From positions 216,128 to 280,127 of the forward strand of contig NZ_JAAOIX010000009.1 of NCBI RefSeq assembly GCF_011440395.1: a DNA stretch of 64,000 nt, in the 5' to 3' direction. The position numbers and the translations under genes were made by a program. This document shows positions 1-8,948 of the stretch, piece after piece. The first letter of the stretch is position 1, and each line of letters begins with the position of its first letter. This stretch comes from Pseudomaricurvus alcaniphilus (lineage in GTDB: Bacteria > Pseudomonadota > Gammaproteobacteria > Pseudomonadales > Cellvibrionaceae). The notes beneath the pieces were generated by a model. It saw only the letters and a list, made by a program, of their open reading frames with translations. It was not told the origin of the DNA and made no database searches.

Positions 1-1721
1 CCAACATCCAGGGCCTGCCCACCTGGTACGAAGTGCGCGTCAGCGAAAAAGGCCATCTCGGCCGCCGCGAAGGGGTCGATGTACTGGTGGCCATGAACCC
101 GCAGAGCATGGCCAAGGACGTAGAGATGGTGTTGCCCGGCGGCTACTTGCTGTACGACAACACCAAGCCGCTGGATTTGCGCCTGATCCGCGAAGACGTA
201 ACCTATATCGGCGTGCCGCTGACGGAAATCTGCCTGCGGGAATACCAGGACCCGCGCCAACGCCAACTGTTCAAGAATATTATTTATATCGGTTGCCTGG
301 CGGCGCTGCTGGACATTGAGTTTTCCGTGCTAACGGACCTGGTCGGCGACCAGTTCAAGGGCAAGGAAAAACTGGTGGCACCCAATGTGCACGCGCTGGA
401 ACTGGGGTACCAATACGCGCGCCGCAATTTTGACTGCCCGCTCAAGGTCCGGGTTGAACGCCGCGACCTGGTGGGCGACAGCATCCTCGTCAGCGGCAAT
501 AGCGCCACCGGCCTGGGAGCGGTCTACGGCGGGGCCACCGTCGCCGGCTGGTACCCCATCACCCCCTCCACCTCGGTGATCGAGGCGTTTGAAAAATACG
601 CCCGCCGCCTGCGTATCGACCCGGGTACCGGCAAGAACAACTTTGCCATCGCCCAGGCCGAAGACGAACTGGCGGCCATCGGCATGGTCATTGGCGCCTG
701 CTGGAATGGCGCCCGCTCCTTCACCGCCACCAGCGGCCCCGGCGTCTCCCTGATGAGCGAATTTCTCGGCCTCGCCTACTTCGCCGAGGTGCCGGTGGTG
801 TTAGTGGATGTGCAGCGCGCCGGCCCCTCCACCGGCATGCCCACCCGCACCCAGCAGTCGGACATTACCAGTGCCGCCTACGCCTCCCATGGCGACACCA
901 AACAGATACTGCTGTTTCCCAGCACCCCGAGGGAGTGCTTCGACATGACCGCCCAGGCCTTTGACCTGGCCGAGCGCCTGCAAACCCCGGTCATCATCAT
1001 GAGCGATCTCGACCTGGGCATGAACGACCATATGAGCGCCCCGTTCGAGTGGGACGACGAGCGCACCTATGACCGCGGCAAGGTCTTCGACGCCGAGCAA
1101 CTGGAGCAGCTGGCTCGGGACGGCAAGCGCTTCGGTCGCTACCTCGACGTCGACGGTGACGGCATTTGCTATCGCACCTACCCCGGCACCCACCCCAACA
1201 AGGGCGCATTTTTTACCCGCGGCACCTCCCGCGACAAATACGCCATCTATACCGAAGACGGCGACGAGTACGTCGCCAATATGGAGCGCCTGCAGCGCAA
1301 GTTTAATAGCGCGAAAAAACTGCTGCCCCAACCGCTGCTGAAAACCAGCAGCGAAGTTGCCCCCATCCAGGAGAGCGAGCGCTACGGCGTCATTTACTTT
1401 GGCACCAGCGACGCCGCCACCGAGGAAGCCATGGAGCAACTCGCCGCCGACGGTATGGTCATGGACGGTTTGCGCCTGCGCGCCTTTCCCTTCAGCCGGG
1501 AGGTGGAAACCTTTATCAGCGACCACAACAGGGTCTTTGTGGTGGAACAAAACCGCGATGCCCAGCTGCGCAGCCTGCTGGTCAACGAACTGGAAATCGA
1601 CCCGAAAAAATTGCTGCGCGTACTCAACTACGACGGCTCCCCCATCACTGCTGCCACCATTTGCAGCAAGATCCGCCAGCACTGTGCCCAGCAGGGCTCC
1701 GCCGGGTTGCGACAAGCCTAA
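1..1721 (+). CDS. korA: 2-oxoacid:ferredoxin oxidoreductase, alpha (gamma-alpha fusion) subunit, 5' truncated
   Basis: This subunit works with KorB to convert a 2-oxoacid (probably 2-oxoglutarate) to acyl-CoA while reducing ferredoxin. The frame is open from base 3, so the gene starts outside the window; about 570 residues are visible and some tens of N-terminal residues are missing compared with the usual roughly 615. The visible N-terminal part is the gamma-type domain. The pyrimidine-binding domain follows, with GWYPITPSTS and AQAEDELAAIGM, and then the transketolase C-terminal-like domain. The GTG at 33 is internal: the upstream codons read NIQGLPTWYE in frame. KorB follows after 31 bp in the same direction, so the two form an operon. 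The substrate is inferred from the family, not shown. Confidence 0.9.
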   Translation, partial: NIQGLPTWYEVRVSEKGHLGRREGVDVLVAMNPQSMAKDVEMVLPGGYLLYDNTKPLDLRLIREDVTYIGVPLTEICLREYQDPRQRQLFKNIIYIGCLAALLDIEFSVLTDLVGDQFKGKEKLVAPNVHALELGYQYARRNFDCPLKVRVERRDLVGDSILVSGNSATGLGAVYGGATVAGWYPITPSTSVIEAFEKYARRLRIDPGTGKNNFAIAQAEDELAAIGMVIGACWNGARSFTATSGPGVSLMSEFLGLAYFAEVPVVLVDVQRAGPSTGMPTRTQQSDITSAAYASHGDTKQILLFPSTPRECFDMTAQAFDLAERLQTPVIIMSDLDLGMNDHMSAPFEWDDERTYDRGKVFDAEQLEQLARDGKRFGRYLDVDGDGICYRTYPGTHPNKGAFFTRGTSRDKYAIYTEDGDEYVANMERLQRKFNSAKKLLPQPLLKTSSEVAPIQESERYGVIYFGTSDAATEEAMEQLAADGMVMDGLRLRAFPFSREVETFISDHNRVFVVEQNRDAQLRSLLVNELEIDPKKLLRVLNYDGSPITAATICSKIRQHCAQQGSAGLRQA

Positions 1722-1752
1722 GCCAGCGCCGCACTTATTCAGGTAATTGACC

Positions 1753-2805
1753 ATGTCCTACATCATCACCAACTTTCGCCACCCCCTGTCACCCACCAAC
1801 AAACTGGGCTTTACCCGCAAGGATTACGAGGGCGCGCTCTCGACCCTCTGCGCCGGCTGTGGCCACGACTCCATCAGCAGCGCCATCATCAGCGCCTGCT
1901 TTGAAATGTCCATCGAACCGCACCGGGTGGCCAAGTTATCCGGCATCGGCTGTTCCTCCAAGACCCCCACCTACTTTCTCGGCAACTCCCACGGCTTCAA
2001 CTCCGTGCACGGCCGCATGCCCTCCATCACCACCGGCGCCAACCTCGCCAATCGCGACCTGACCTATATCGGTGTCTCCGGCGACGGCGATTCCGCCTCC
2101 ATCGGCCTCGGCCAGTTTGCCCACGTGGCGCGCCGCAACCTGAACATGCTCTACATCGTCGAGAACAACGGCTGCTACGGTCTCACCAAGGGCCAGAACT
2201 CGGCCACCACCGACCTCGACTCGGTCAACAAGTCCGGTGTCAGCAACACCTTCGAACCCATCGACCTGGCCAACCTGGCCCTGCAACTGGGCGCCACCTT
2301 CGTCGCCCGCAGCTTCTCCGGCGACAAGCAACAACTGGTGCCGCTGATGAAAGCCGCCATGTCCCACCGCGGCTTCGCCTTTATCGACGTTATCTCCCCC
2401 TGCGTCACTTTCAATAACAATCCCGGCTCCAAGAAAAGCTACGACTTTGTGCGCGAACACCAGGAGGCCACCTCCAGCATCGACTTCGTGCCCATGGAAA
2501 AGGAAATCACCACCCAGTACGACCCCGGCACCACCCAGGAAGTGACTCTCCACGACGGCTCCGTCATCCACCTGCACAAGGCCATCGAGGGCTTTAACGT
2601 GCACGACCGCCGCTCCGCCCTGCGCGCCATCAAGGACCATCAAGAGCGCGGCGAAGTACTGACCGGCCTGCTCTACGTCGACACTGACCCGGTCGACTTG
2701 CACGACGTGATCAACACCACCCACAAACCCCTCAGCAGCCTCACCGAAAGCAGCCTCTGCCCCGGCAGCGGCATGCTCAAATCCATTAACGACAGTCTGC
2801 GCTAA
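1753..2805 (+). CDS. korB: 2-oxoacid:ferredoxin oxidoreductase, beta subunit
   Basis: This 350-residue protein is the thiamine-diphosphate-binding subunit that pairs with KorA. Visible marks are CAGCGHDS at residues 33-40, in the region of the family's conserved cysteines, and GDGDS at about 110-114 followed by NNGCYGLTKGQ, which is the TPP/Mg site. The ATG at 1753 is preceded by AGG at 1741-1743 at suitable spacing; an in-frame TTG six bases earlier is less likely to be the start. The stop is followed by a strong inverted repeat that separates it from the convergent iron operon. Confidence 0.92.
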   Translation: MSYIITNFRHPLSPTNKLGFTRKDYEGALSTLCAGCGHDSISSAIISACFEMSIEPHRVAKLSGIGCSSKTPTYFLGNSHGFNSVHGRMPSITTGANLANRDLTYIGVSGDGDSASIGLGQFAHVARRNLNMLYIVENNGCYGLTKGQNSATTDLDSVNKSGVSNTFEPIDLANLALQLGATFVARSFSGDKQQLVPLMKAAMSHRGFAFIDVISPCVTFNNNPGSKKSYDFVREHQEATSSIDFVPMEKEITTQYDPGTTQEVTLHDGSVIHLHKAIEGFNVHDRRSALRAIKDHQERGEVLTGLLYVDTDPVDLHDVINTTHKPLSSLTESSLCPGSGMLKSINDSLR

Positions 2806-2810
2806 AAGTC

Positions 2811-2846
2811 CCGGCCCGGTACGATCCCAATCGTTACCCGGGCCGG
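2811..2846. terminator. GC-rich hairpin between convergent genes
   Basis: CCGGCCCGG at 2811-2819 pairs with CCGGGCCGG at 2838-2846, and the inner CGAT/ATCG extends the stem. The hairpin lies between the korB stop and the piuC stop. On the minus strand a short T run follows, and on the plus strand there is none. It could end both transcripts. Confidence 0.5.
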
Positions 2847-2855
2847 TATCCGGCG

Positions 2856-3536
2856 TTACAACCCCCAACCCCGCAACAAGTTGTGATAGACCCCGTTCAA
2901 GCGCAGCACTTCAGCGTCATCCACCCCCAACTTCCCGGCCAGGGCCTGGATCGACTGATCCAGATCGAACAACAGGCTGCGCTGGGCGGCGTCGCGCACC
3001 ATACTCTGCACCCAGAAAAACGCCGCCACCCGCTCCCCGCGGGTAACGGCCGCCACTTGATGCAGGCTGCTCGACGGATACAGCACCAGGTCGCCGGCAT
3101 TGAGCTTCACCTGCTGCGCGCCGAACTCGGTTTCAATAATTAACTCGCCACCCTCATACTCATCCGCCGGCGATAAAAACAGCGTGGCCGACAAATCGCT
3201 GCGCAATAACTCGCCGCTACCCGGCAGCACCATCATCGCCCCGTCCACATGGGTGCCGTAGCGGCCGCCATTGGCGTAGCGATTAAACCGGGGCGGGTAT
3301 ATTTTTTCCGGCAGGGCGGCACTGGTAAACAGCGCGTGCTGACCGAGGCGGGCAAGAATTTGCTCGCCCAGCTGCTGCGCCAGCGGATCGGCCGGCGCCA
3401 GCTGCTGATTGCTCTTCACCTGCTGCGCCAGGGCGCCGGCCGTTGAGCGACCGTCCTGCCACTGGCCACCGCGCAATCGATGTCGCACCTGCCCGGCCTC
3501 CTCCGTACTCAACAGCCCCTCGATCACACACAACAC
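2856..3536 (-). CDS. piuC: PKHD-type Fe(II)/2-oxoglutarate hydroxylase, PiuC/YbiX family
   Basis: This is a Fe(II)/2-oxoglutarate dioxygenase of the PiuC/YbiX family, whose genes sit beside catecholate-type TonB receptors (piuA-piuC in Pseudomonas, fiu-ybiX in E. coli). The iron ligands are visible: H96 and D98 in THVDG, H159 in SSSLHQV, and R169 as the likely 2-oxoglutarate arginine. The frame is open further upstream, but a GTG at 3536 gives MLCVIEGLL and 226 residues, the usual family length. That start overlaps the end of the preceding FMN oxidoreductase gene by 13 bp, so the two are probably translationally coupled. It is the last gene of the Fur-linked operon. The real substrate of the family is not settled. 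Confidence 0.85.
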   Translation of the reverse strand: MLCVIEGLLSTEEAGQVRHRLRGGQWQDGRSTAGALAQQVKSNQQLAPADPLAQQLGEQILARLGQHALFTSAALPEKIYPPRFNRYANGGRYGTHVDGAMMVLPGSGELLRSDLSATLFLSPADEYEGGELIIETEFGAQQVKLNAGDLVLYPSSSLHQVAAVTRGERVAAFFWVQSMVRDAAQRSLLFDLDQSIQALAGKLGVDDAEVLRLNGVYHNLLRGWGL

Positions 3537-4675
3537 GACAGCTCTCCCGCCGGATTCACCAGTGACTGGGGGCCGATAGCCGCCAGATTCGCGCAGCCGC
3601 ACAGGCTCATGGTCACCTCCAACTCCTCGCGCAAGCTGCGCAGCATATGCGCCACCCCCAACGCCCCGGCAACGGCCAGGGCAAAGACCTGGGGGCGCCC
3701 CACCATCACCGCATCGGCGCCCAGCGCCAGGGCCTTGAACACATCCTCACCGCTGCGCACGCCTCCATCCAGCAACAGGGGGAATTCCGCCCCCACCGCC
3801 ATGCGCACCGCCGCCAGCACATCGATACTGGCCGGCAGGCTGTCCAGCGCGCGGCCGCCGTGATTGGACACCACCACCCCCGCGCAGCCCAGCTCCCGCG
3901 CCCGCACCGCGTCGTCCGGGTGGGTGACACCCTTCAACAACAGTGGCAAGTCCGTTTGCTGGCGCAACCAGGCAATATCCTGCCAACTCGGCGCCTGTGC
4001 CATGATGCCCTGAAATACCCGACTGGCGCCGGGGGCCAGTTCCACGGTTGCGGGGCTGGCAAACTCCGACAAGTTGGCAGCCGCCTGGGCCGGCAATTGA
4101 AAACCGCTGCGCTGCTGCCGATTGCGCAGCGCCTGTACCGGCACATCCACGGTCAGCAACAGGGCGCTGTAACCAGCCCGCTCGGCCCGCCGCAGCAGAC
4201 TGAGGGTGTCGGCGCGGCGCTCCTGCCAGTAGAGCTGAAACCACTGCGGTGCGCTGGAGTGGGCAGCGATATCCTCCAGCCGGTAGCTGGACAAAGTGCT
4301 CACCGCCATACAGGCATCCACCGCTTCAGCCCCGCGGGCGGTATCCAGTTCCCCCTGCGGATGCACCAGCCCCTGGTAGGCCAATGGCGCCAGCACTAGC
4401 GGGTGTTCCAGCTCCTGCCCCAACAGCCGGCAGCGTGTACTGCCCTGGCTGACATCCGCCAGCACCCGGCTGTACAACTGCCGCGCCGTAAAGCGCTGGC
4501 GGTTTCTAACCAGGCCGTGCTCGTCGGCACTGCCGCCAGAAAAATAGGCGAGCACCGACTCCGGCACGAACTGCGCCGCGAGGCGCTCATAATCCTCCAC
4601 GCAAACCAACTCCGGGGGGATATGAGTCAACTTGGCGGGCCACTCTGAAGCTGACCAAGACACCGAGTTCTCCAT
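3524..4675 (-). CDS. FMN-dependent alpha-hydroxyacid dehydrogenase/oxidase (LldD family)
   Basis: This 383-residue TIM-barrel flavoprotein belongs to the glycolate oxidase/L-lactate dehydrogenase family, which oxidises 2-hydroxyacids to 2-oxoacids. The signature SNHGGRALD is present with the catalytic base H272 and R275, preceded by LLLKGV (K248) and an FMN-site QLYW at about 147-150. The C-terminal DGGVRSGEDVFKALALGADAVMVGRP is the phosphate-binding region. Family members usually have SNHGGRQLD, so one residue differs. It lies between a TonB receptor and piuC in a Fur-linked operon, which is unusual for a lactate enzyme and suggests an iron-linked or siderophore-linked substrate. That role is inference. 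Confidence 0.85.
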   Translation of the reverse strand: MENSVSWSASEWPAKLTHIPPELVCVEDYERLAAQFVPESVLAYFSGGSADEHGLVRNRQRFTARQLYSRVLADVSQGSTRCRLLGQELEHPLVLAPLAYQGLVHPQGELDTARGAEAVDACMAVSTLSSYRLEDIAAHSSAPQWFQLYWQERRADTLSLLRRAERAGYSALLLTVDVPVQALRNRQQRSGFQLPAQAAANLSEFASPATVELAPGASRVFQGIMAQAPSWQDIAWLRQQTDLPLLLKGVTHPDDAVRARELGCAGVVVSNHGGRALDSLPASIDVLAAVRMAVGAEFPLLLDGGVRSGEDVFKALALGADAVMVGRPQVFALAVAGALGVAHMLRSLREELEVTMSLCGCANLAAIGPQSLVNPAGELSCCV

Positions 4676-4730
4676 CTGCTAGAGCCCCCCGTGCACTAAA
4701 ACAAGCGCACAAGCCTGCACACGTTTCGGA

Positions 4731-7028
4731 TTAGAACTCATAGGTGAGGCTCAACTGCGCATTGCGACGATCCCCCAAATAGGTAAAGGCGCCACTGCGG
4801 TAAGCGGTCAGGTAGTAGTCCTTGTCGGTTACATTGCCCAGGTTCAGGCGAGTTGTCAGCTTGTCGCTAAAGGCGTAACTGGCGAACAGGTCGTAGACTG
4901 TGTAGCTGGGAACCCCCAGGTCTTCGTTGGCGGCACTGTCCGGCTGTCCGGTGTACACCGGGCTCGAGTAGTTGGCCGAGACACCGAAGGCAAACGCACT
5001 GCTGAGCTGGTAGCGCAACTGCAGGTAGGCGCTCTTATCGGCGAAATTGGCCAGCGTTTTACCGCGGGCATCGCTGGTCAACACCGGGTTGCCACTGCGA
5101 TCGCTGGTCATATTGACGCCATCATTGTAGGACTCCAGCACTTCCGCATTCATCACCGAGGCTCCGAAATAGACACTCAACTGCTCGGTAAGATTGCCCA
5201 CCAGCGACACCTCCACCCCGTCGACGCGGTTTTTACCGGTATTCAAGGTGCCGGTGGTGGTGTAATCGGCGCCCTCCATAACGTCGTCCTTGGTCATTTG
5301 GAATACCGCCAGGGTGGCCAGCAACTTGTCGTCCAACAGGTTCCACTTGCTGCCGAGTTCGATATTTTCCGTTCTTTCCGGCTGGCTCTGGCCAAGGGTA
5401 CTCACCTCGCCGCACAAGCCGCCGTAGCCACAGCTGCCACCCACATCGGATTCGCCGCCATTGATATTGGCCGAGGTGCTATAGCTCAGGTAGACATTGG
5501 CCACCGGGCTGATTTGGTAAACCACACCGACGTGACCGTTCCACAGCTCGTCGGAGTAGTCCCACTCGGAGGCAGTGCCACCGCTGGTGACCACGTTGTG
5601 ATAATCAAAACTGTCGAGACGCAGACCGAGAAAAACACTCCACTGGTCATCCAGGGTAATGGTGTCCATCAACGCCAGTGACCAGGTGTCGATATTGTAG
5701 TCGGAGTCCGCATCCCCCTTACTGATACTGCGCTGCATCAGATTGTGAAGATCACTGTAGTAGTTGCCATCATCGTCGGCAATGCAGTAGCTGGTGCCGC
5801 AGTTAGGGGTGCCGTTGGCGGTGTAGTCATAGACTCCGTTCACCACATCGTGGCGAGTGTATTCGGCACTGAACACCCACTGGTGCGCCTTGCCCCCCAG
5901 CTCTGTATCCCAATAGAGGTTGGTCTGGTTAGCGAGGTATTCCACCTCCTGCCAACCCTGGTGGGTACTGAGGGTGGTGCCGCGAGTACCGGTGACCACA
6001 TAGCCGTTATCAGTGCTGCCGTAGCGGGTCGCGTTTTCCAGCCGCAGGTTATCGGCCAGTTGATAGCCGGCGCGCAGGGTAAAGGTTTCCACCTCGGAGT
6101 CGAGGAAGTCTTCACTCTGGCTGTATACCGGAATATCACGCACCGGCTTGCCGCTGCTGCTGTCGATATAGGAGCCCAAATCCGGCAGGTCGCTGGCCTC
6201 AAGAAAGTAGTAGTCAGCTACCAGGTCGAGTTTGTCCGTCGCCTGCCAGGCGCTGGACAGGGCGATACCGTTGCGCTCCCGTTCGGCAGGCTCGCGATCG
6301 GGCACCTCCTCGTAAGCGCTCAACACATTGGCCCGCAACGCCAGGTCCTCAGACAGCTTGATGTTGCTGTCCAGGGTCAGGCGGCGATAGGCATCGGTGC
6401 CAACGCCGGCCTCGACCTTGCTGAAGTTGTACTCCGTGCTGGCCTGTTTGGTAATGCTGTTGACCGCGCCACCGGTGGAACCGCGACCGGCAAAGGTGGA
6501 GCTGGGGCCCTTGGTGATTTCGATCTGTTCCACCGCAAAGCTTTCCCGAGTGGTCATGCCCGGATCGCGCAGACCGTCGACAAACACATCACTGCGCGCC
6601 TCGTGGCCGCGAATCACATAGCGGTCACCAAAGGCGTTGCCGTTTTCACCGGTGCCCAGGGAAATCCCGGGCTGGGCCGCCAACACATCGCGCAGATCGC
6701 TCTTGCCGGAATCCTTGATCGCGGTCTGGGTCAACACCGTGATGGTCTGCGGTGTCTCGGCCAGCTCCTTGACCCGACGCTTATCGCCTGACACCCGCGC
6801 CTTGTAAGGGGCACCCGGCTCGGCGTAGGGGTTGGTGTCGAGGGTGCGGTCCTCGATGCTCATGGTATCGAGCATAATGGGCTCTTCTTCCTGCGCCAGC
6901 GCCGGGCTGCCAGAGAGGATACCGGTCAGGCTGAGCGCCAAAGCGCCGCGGTAAAACTGGCCACTGCCCGCCAGTTTTTGGGGGCTGCGCAAGGTGAGGG
7001 GCTGGGATAATTTGTTCTGCTCGGTCAT
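4731..7028 (-). CDS. TonB-dependent siderophore receptor (Fiu/PiuA-like)
   Basis: This outer-membrane ferric-siderophore transporter has 765 residues. It has an N-terminal signal segment ending near ALAQEEE, a plug domain with the phrase ETPQTITVLTQ, YVIRGHEARSDVFVDGLRDPG and KGPSSTFAGRGSTGGAVNSITKQ, and a 22-strand-type barrel ending in the expected aromatic SLTYEF. The plug wording is that of catecholate receptors of the Fiu/PiuA group. The ATG at 7028 has CAGGAG just upstream; a TTG seven codons earlier is unlikely. Its own tonB and exb genes lie immediately upstream in the same operon, so energy coupling is local. The siderophore cannot be named from sequence. Confidence 0.92.
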   Translation of the reverse strand: MTEQNKLSQPLTLRSPQKLAGSGQFYRGALALSLTGILSGSPALAQEEEPIMLDTMSIEDRTLDTNPYAEPGAPYKARVSGDKRRVKELAETPQTITVLTQTAIKDSGKSDLRDVLAAQPGISLGTGENGNAFGDRYVIRGHEARSDVFVDGLRDPGMTTRESFAVEQIEITKGPSSTFAGRGSTGGAVNSITKQASTEYNFSKVEAGVGTDAYRRLTLDSNIKLSEDLALRANVLSAYEEVPDREPAERERNGIALSSAWQATDKLDLVADYYFLEASDLPDLGSYIDSSSGKPVRDIPVYSQSEDFLDSEVETFTLRAGYQLADNLRLENATRYGSTDNGYVVTGTRGTTLSTHQGWQEVEYLANQTNLYWDTELGGKAHQWVFSAEYTRHDVVNGVYDYTANGTPNCGTSYCIADDDGNYYSDLHNLMQRSISKGDADSDYNIDTWSLALMDTITLDDQWSVFLGLRLDSFDYHNVVTSGGTASEWDYSDELWNGHVGVVYQISPVANVYLSYSTSANINGGESDVGGSCGYGGLCGEVSTLGQSQPERTENIELGSKWNLLDDKLLATLAVFQMTKDDVMEGADYTTTGTLNTGKNRVDGVEVSLVGNLTEQLSVYFGASVMNAEVLESYNDGVNMTSDRSGNPVLTSDARGKTLANFADKSAYLQLRYQLSSAFAFGVSANYSSPVYTGQPDSAANEDLGVPSYTVYDLFASYAFSDKLTTRLNLGNVTDKDYYLTAYRSGAFTYLGDRRNAQLSLTYEF

Positions 7029-7079
7029 GCTGTTCTCCTGCTGTTTCAACGTTAAAATTTGGCCTCTGTGTGCCGTTAA

Positions 7080-8051
7080 TCAATCAGTGCGCAAGGCGTA
7101 CTCAATCGGAATCGCGAGGGTCAATTGCTCGCGCTTGAATTGTCGCGGCAGGGGCGGCAGGGGCTCCGCCGCCGCCAGCATTTGCAGCGCCGCCTGGTCC
7201 AGCAGTGGATAGCCGGAGCTGGTCTTTACTTTCGAATGCAGTACCTTGCCGGCGCGGTCAATGGCAAATTGAATGACCACCGTGCCCTGCTGTTTTTTCT
7301 TTTTCACCGCGCCGGGATAGTCCTTGTGCTGGTTCAGCCAGGCCATCAACTCAGTAAAATAATCCTGCACACTGCCGGCCCGCCCGCCGCTGCTAACACT
7401 GCGGGCCGTGCCGCTGCCCTTGCGCAGTGCCGCCGAGGCCGGTTGCGGCGCCGCAGCGTTGGCTGGTCCGGTTGGGGACGCAGCAGCGGCCAATAATGCC
7501 TGCGGCTCCGCCGGTGACGCTGGCAGCAACTCATTAGGCCTGGGCGCTTCATTTACCGGCTCTTTTACCGACTCGTTTACCGATTCTGGCGGCAGCGCAC
7601 CAGCGGCGGCCGCAGATAGCAGCGCTGCTTCTGGTATCGCTTTTGGTGCTGTATCTGGTGCTGCTTCTGATACCGGGAATGGAGCAGGCAAGTCCGGCTG
7701 CACCGGGGGCGGGGCCTGGCTCAGCTCGCGCTGCAAAGGCGGGGCTGCTACCGGCCTGGCTGCATGGGTCTCAGTGTCAACAGGGGTCTCGGTTTCAACA
7801 GGGGCCTCGGTGCTAGCAGGCGCGCTTTGCTCCGTTGCCGGCTCAGACTCAGAAGCCACCCGCTCCGCCGAATCGACATAGCTACCCAACATACCCAAAC
7901 CCACTTCCACCCCGCCCTCACCGGCGCCACGAGCCCCCGCGGTGGCACTTGGCAGCAGCCACAAGCCGGCCACACCGAGGTGCACTGCGCCGGCCAGCAG
8001 AAGTGCCAGTAGCAACTGGCCGCAGCCAATGTCCGCCCGCTCCAGGCTCAT
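7080..8051 (-). CDS. tonB: TonB energy transducer
   Basis: This 323-residue protein links inner-membrane proton motive force to the outer-membrane receptor encoded next to it. It has one N-terminal membrane anchor (about residues 10-32), a long Pro/Ala/Glu-rich periplasmic spacer with [17 protein letters not shown] and [11 protein letters not shown] repeats, and a C-terminal TonB domain ([33 protein letters not shown]) ending in [10 protein letters not shown]. The start ATG overlaps the stop of exbD2 as ATGA, so translation is coupled. The open frame upstream of this ATG runs inside exbD2 and is not part of the protein. Confidence 0.9.
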   Translation of the reverse strand: MSLERADIGCGQLLLALLLAGAVHLGVAGLWLLPSATAGARGAGEGGVEVGLGMLGSYVDSAERVASESEPATEQSAPASTEAPVETETPVDTETHAARPVAAPPLQRELSQAPPPVQPDLPAPFPVSEAAPDTAPKAIPEAALLSAAAAGALPPESVNESVKEPVNEAPRPNELLPASPAEPQALLAAAASPTGPANAAAPQPASAALRKGSGTARSVSSGGRAGSVQDYFTELMAWLNQHKDYPGAVKKKKQQGTVVIQFAIDRAGKVLHSKVKTSSGYPLLDQAALQMLAAAEPLPPLPRQFKREQLTLAIPIEYALRTD

Positions 8052-8488
8052 CGACCGGCACCCGAACTCTCGACCACCAGCTGCAAGCCGGCGAGGCCGG
8101 CACTGCGCAAAATTGGTAACAGCGGGTCCAGGCTCGCGGCCGGCAAATTGGCATCGGCTTGCAACACCAGCGTCTGGTCGGCAGCAATTCCGGCACCGCG
8201 CAATGCCTCCAGCGTCAATTCCGGCAACAACTGGCCATCCAGCCACAGGCTGTGGTCCGCCCCCAGCAGCAGTGTATGGTCGCCCTCTGCCAGCGGCTGT
8301 TGGACGGCGCTGTCCGGGGCGTCAAATGCGGCACTCGGCGGCGCTGCCAGCTGGCCCGCCACCATAAAGAACACCAGCAGCAGGAAGACGATATTGATCA
8401 GCGGAATCATGCCGTCGTCGGCGTTGCTGCGGGGCCTCGCCGTCGGCTCAAGCAACTGGCCGGAAAACCGCCTGGTATTAATCGACAT
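8048..8488 (-). CDS. exbD: ExbD-family biopolymer transporter (second copy)
   Basis: This 146-residue single-span protein has the ExbD anchor motif with the proton-relay aspartate region ([23 protein letters not shown]). The usual anchor reads PLIDV; here the residue is Asn (PLINI), so the canonical membrane aspartate is absent in this copy while the upstream ExbD keeps it. The ATG at 8488 lies 11 bp inside the end of exbD1. The periplasmic domain follows. Two dissimilar ExbDs next to one ExbB suggest a hetero-oligomeric motor. Confidence 0.85.
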   Translation of the reverse strand: MSINTRRFSGQLLEPTARPRSNADDGMIPLINIVFLLLVFFMVAGQLAAPPSAAFDAPDSAVQQPLAEGDHTLLLGADHSLWLDGQLLPELTLEALRGAGIAADQTLVLQADANLPAASLDPLLPILRSAGLAGLQLVVESSGAGR

Positions 8489-8927
8489 GGGCAGCCCCCC
8501 TGTCTCGTGAGGGAACCAGATCCAACTTCTGCAAGCCCGATTGCTGCAAGTGTTCGATGCCACTCACCAAACCCTGCAGCGTCAGTCCATCCCCGGCACT
8601 CACCAGCACCCTGGCATCGCGCTGTAGAAGCTCTTCCAGCACGAGCTCAAACCTATGGTCCTGCCTCCGGTATTCCTGCTCATGCAGACGCCAGCGATCG
8701 CCGGGCAGTACTTCCACCAGCACTGGCGCCTCAGTTACGATCGAAGGAGCTGCCGCAGCGCCCCCCGAGATATTGAAATCAAGACTGTGGTAGCGGGCAA
8801 AACTCGTGGTCAACATAAAAAACAGCAACAAAATAAACACCACATCAATGAGAGGTGTAAGGCTGACCGCCACGGGCCGGCGCCGGCCGGATGCAGCCAG
8901 AGATTCAAACAGCGCAACAGAATTCAT
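8478..8927 (-). CDS. exbD: ExbD-family biopolymer transporter (first copy)
   Basis: This 149-residue ExbD protein is a proton-channel partner of ExbB that powers TonB. The anchor VSLTPLIDVVFILLLFFMLTTSF at about residues 21-43 keeps the essential membrane Asp (PLIDV). The periplasmic domain is short. It starts 21 bp after the exbB stop and overlaps the start of the second exbD, within the seven-gene iron operon. Confidence 0.9.
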   Translation of the reverse strand: MNSVALFESLAASGRRRPVAVSLTPLIDVVFILLLFFMLTTSFARYHSLDFNISGGAAAAPSIVTEAPVLVEVLPGDRWRLHEQEYRRQDHRFELVLEELLQRDARVLVSAGDGLTLQGLVSGIEHLQQSGLQKLDLVPSRDRGAAHVD

Positions 8928-8948
8928 GACCGGGTCTCTCTGTCGGGC

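Noticed and set aside
33..1721. GTG at 33 as the start of KorA
   Set aside because: Upstream codons to the window edge continue the same protein; the gene begins outside.
801..1754. Long minus-strand frame opposite korA
   Set aside because: It is the mirror of codon bias in korA; no ribosome site or family pattern.
5745..6791. Long plus-strand frame opposite the TonB receptor
   Set aside because: Antisense shadow of a strong gene; composition is Val/Gly/Ala noise.
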